Below, one piece after another: positions 5,827 to 5,847 of a stretch of DNA of 5,847 bases; the first letter of the stretch is position 1, and each line of letters opens with the position of its first letter. Source of the DNA: Spirochaetia bacterium UBA5368. GTDB taxonomy: Bacteria > Spirochaetota > UBA4802 > UBA5368. Both the position numbers and the translations under genes were made by a program. The stretch lies in contig DHPI01000033.1 of the NCBI GenBank assembly GCA_002407865.1, positions 1-5,847 of the forward strand. The letters are read 5' to 3'. The notes beneath the pieces are model-generated. The model saw nothing but the letters and a program-made list of their open reading frames with translations. It was not told the origin of the DNA and did no database searches.

Positions 5827-5847
5827 TGCCGTACTCTACAGGGCGTG

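Overview
The window reads as an ordinary chromosomal stretch of a moderately GC-rich, probably Gram-negative bacterium. It holds three full-length genes: typA/bipA (+), a large secreted M23 metallopeptidase (-), and leuA (+). Shine-Dalgarno (SD) sites, sigma70-like promoter elements and coupled transcription-translation attenuation are all bacterial. The M23 protein resembles the long architecture seen in Bacteroidetes-type genomes, with an insertion between the catalytic motifs and a beta-rich tail. That hints at the FCB or Spirochaete side of the tree, but it is a weak hint and I cannot name a genus. I see no mobile element, CRISPR array, tRNA, rRNA or sign of recent transfer.

Layout. Positions 1-130 hold an incomplete hairpin, an extended -10 promoter and the typA SD. 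Positions 131-1966 are typA, a ribosome-associated translational GTPase. Its last 23 bp overlap the 3' end of the convergent M23 gene (1944-3716, minus strand), and no obvious terminator separates the two. Positions 3717-3903 form an AT-rich divergent intergenic region with phased A-tracts and a promoter pointing toward leuA. Positions 3904-4050 carry a complete leucine attenuator. Positions 4051-4212 are a second untranslated stretch with a strong SD, a 10-codon ORF and alternative hairpins. Positions 4213-5784 are leuA, followed by a strong hairpin without a T-run at 5796-5826.

The most interesting part is the leuA control region. A 26-codon leader peptide has six leucines in seven codons, three of them CTA, a codon that leuA itself never uses among its 35 leucine codons. 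A 13-bp perfect intrinsic terminator follows. Competing pairings can be drawn by hand: a 1:2 stem joining the leader start and stop regions (9 bp plus 8 bp), a 2:3 antiterminator of 9 bp with one bulge, and the 3:4 terminator. The expected logic is that leucyl-tRNA shortage stalls the ribosome on the Leu run, frees the stop-codon region to form the antiterminator, and lets transcription reach leuA. The mechanism class is known (trp/leu-type attenuation). What is less ordinary is the second small ORF with hairpins between the attenuator and leuA.

The three main genes need not cooperate. typA concerns translation and ribosome assembly under stress, the M23 enzyme cell-wall remodelling, and leuA the first committed step of leucine synthesis.
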